Origin: an uncultured Clostridia bacterium
Lineage (GTDB): Bacteria > Bacillota > Clostridia > Oscillospirales > Acutalibacteraceae
NCBI GenBank assembly: GCA_947572385.1
Contig: CANPBX010000012.1
Span: 1 to 59,407 of the forward strand
Reading direction: 5' to 3'
Length of the DNA stretch: 59,407 nt
Shown here piece after piece: positions 59,212-59,407 of this stretch (within the stretch, counting starts at the first letter, position 1; each line of letters opens with the position of its first letter). A program made the translations under genes and the position numbers. The notes below the pieces were generated by a model that was not told where the DNA came from, searched no databases, and saw only the letters and a list, made by a program, of their open reading frames with translations.

Positions 59212-59364
59212 CTAGCCATAGCAATCGTTCTGTTTTGTTTCTTCTATATGCACCGTACTCTTACTAACCCCAAACTGCTTGGCAGCGCAGCGGACGGTTG
59301 CCTTATTTTCCACGATATACTCCCCTAGCTTGGTAGCGCGGTCGTCGATAACATTGTTTGACAT
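59212..59364 (-). CDS. spoIIID: spoIIID, 5' segment (separated from its 3' part)
   Basis: ATG at 59364 begins MSNNVIDDRATKLGEYIVEN then KATVRCAAKQFGVSKSTVH, the conserved N-terminal half of SpoIIID with its helix-turn-helix (about 23-39). At codon 39 (CAT, 59250-59248) it enters the element and reads IEETKQNDCYG before TAG at 59214. The 50-residue product keeps the recognition helix but lacks the C-terminal part. GAAGGTG lies 6 bases before ATG. The missing 45 codons are at 51,848-51,982. Confidence 0.93.
   Translation of the reverse strand: MSNNVIDDRATKLGEYIVENKATVRCAAKQFGVSKSTVHIEETKQNDCYG
59247..59250 (-). other. Right attachment core of the spoIIID element
   Basis: CATA on the minus strand, preceded by AGTACGGTG (spoIIID) and followed by TAGAAGAAAC (element). 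Pairs with the left core at 51985-51982. Confidence 0.75.
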
Positions 59365-59369
59365 ATAGG

Positions 59370-59398
59370 GCACCTTCTTTCGGTGCTATATATCTATG
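59370..59398 (-). promoter_or_regulatory. Leader of spoIIID: hairpin at the ribosome site and partial sigma-E -10
   Basis: GCACC-GAAAGAA-GGTGC (59386-59370) can fold over the AAGGTG ribosome site. CATAGATA (59398-59391) matches 6 of 8 of the sigma-E -10; its -35 would fall beyond the window. SpoIIID is sigma-E dependent in Bacillus. Confidence 0.45.
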
Positions 59399-59407
59399 CG
59401 TCAGGAA

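Larger units (their letters stand above)
51986..59250. mobile_element. 7,265-bp intervening element splitting spoIIID (skin-like)
   Basis: The segment between the two CATA cores separates the two halves of spoIIID. It encodes two serine recombinases, related accessory ORFs, an XRE repressor, HepT/MntA and conjugative-element remnants. Deleting one core plus the interior restores spoIIID exactly in frame. In Bacillus and Clostridioides, sigK is split by the skin element, which a serine recombinase excises in the mother cell; this one is judged to be of that kind. No phage structural genes are seen. Excision is inferred. Confidence 0.88.

Noticed and set aside
51981-59250. Element as an intact prophage
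   Set aside because: No capsid, tail, terminase or lysis genes; the other recognisable genes point to a decayed conjugative element.
59053-59328. 91-residue plus-strand ORF at the right end
   Set aside because: It runs through the terminator hairpin and antisense to the 5' half of spoIIID, with no ribosome site.
1-59407. tRNA, rRNA, riboswitch or CRISPR array
   Set aside because: No tRNA-like cloverleaf, rRNA, regular direct-repeat array or recognisable riboswitch core was found by reading both strands; a covariance-model search was not possible.

Overview
The window reads as the chromosome of a spore-forming, anaerobic, gut-type Clostridia, most likely an Oscillospiraceae/Ruminococcaceae relative. 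The basis is a FabK-type fatty-acid operon, thioredoxin and GlpA/DUF1667 redox genes, DUF3842 and DUF6171 proteins, a CwlJ/GerQ-like germination pair, a spoIIID gene and many plant-glycan enzymes. GC is moderately high, and strong sigma-A promoters often carry an extended -10 of the form TGGTATAAT. No rRNA, tRNA or CRISPR array was seen.

Layout. 0.2-1.6 kb: GH4 alpha-galactosidase. 1.7-7.1 kb: LytTR response regulator, GHKL kinase and two fused ABC exporters; two LytTR-type direct repeats 21 bp apart sit before the exporter promoter. 7.2-16.3 kb: fatty-acid operon fabH-fabK-(small membrane protein)-fabD-fabG-fabF-accB-fabZ-accC-accD-accA on the minus strand, from a consensus promoter at 16.3 kb. 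16.3-26.6 kb: CrtO-like membrane protein, GNAT, YfcE phosphodiesterase, a cluster of three unknown small genes, mnmA, phosphohexomutase, YihY protein, DUF3842, Nudix, rimO, pgsA and a D-Ala-D-Ala-type ligase. 26.7-28.1 kb: ribbon-helix-helix protein, a tiny membrane peptide and the cwlJ/gerQ-like pair with a sigma-E-like promoter. 28.2-33.9 kb: uracil-DNA-glycosylase-like gene, trxB-trxA, HAD hydrolase and a GlpA/FAD-oxidoreductase/DUF1667 module. 34-38 kb: xylulokinase, DegV, a YczE-like protein and a run of small membrane proteins, the third broken by an in-frame TGA. 38-45 kb: pgcA, a YmfI-like reductase, rsmE, pyrE, a tiny hydrophobic ORF with no standard start, a methyltransferase, a ComEC-like hydrolase and an aac(3)-family gene broken by TAG. 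45-51.8 kb: arabinan/galactan block araD, GH127, DUF6171, GH51 and GH35.

The most striking region is 51.8-59.4 kb. The sporulation regulator gene spoIIID is split in two. Its first 39 codons lie at 59,248-59,364 and its last 45 codons at 51,848-51,982, both on the minus strand. Between them is a 7,265-bp element bounded by a shared CATA core. Joining the halves at the core restores an 84-residue SpoIIID in frame, ...SKSTVH/KDVSQRLKY.... The element carries a large serine recombinase whose stop codon lies on the left junction, a second serine recombinase followed by a set of related-domain ORFs, an XRE repressor, a HepT/MntA toxin-antitoxin pair and remnants of a conjugative element (relaxase N-terminus and others). 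This looks like a skin-type intervening element, as known for sigK in Bacillus and Clostridioides, placed in spoIIID. The excision itself is inferred, not observed.
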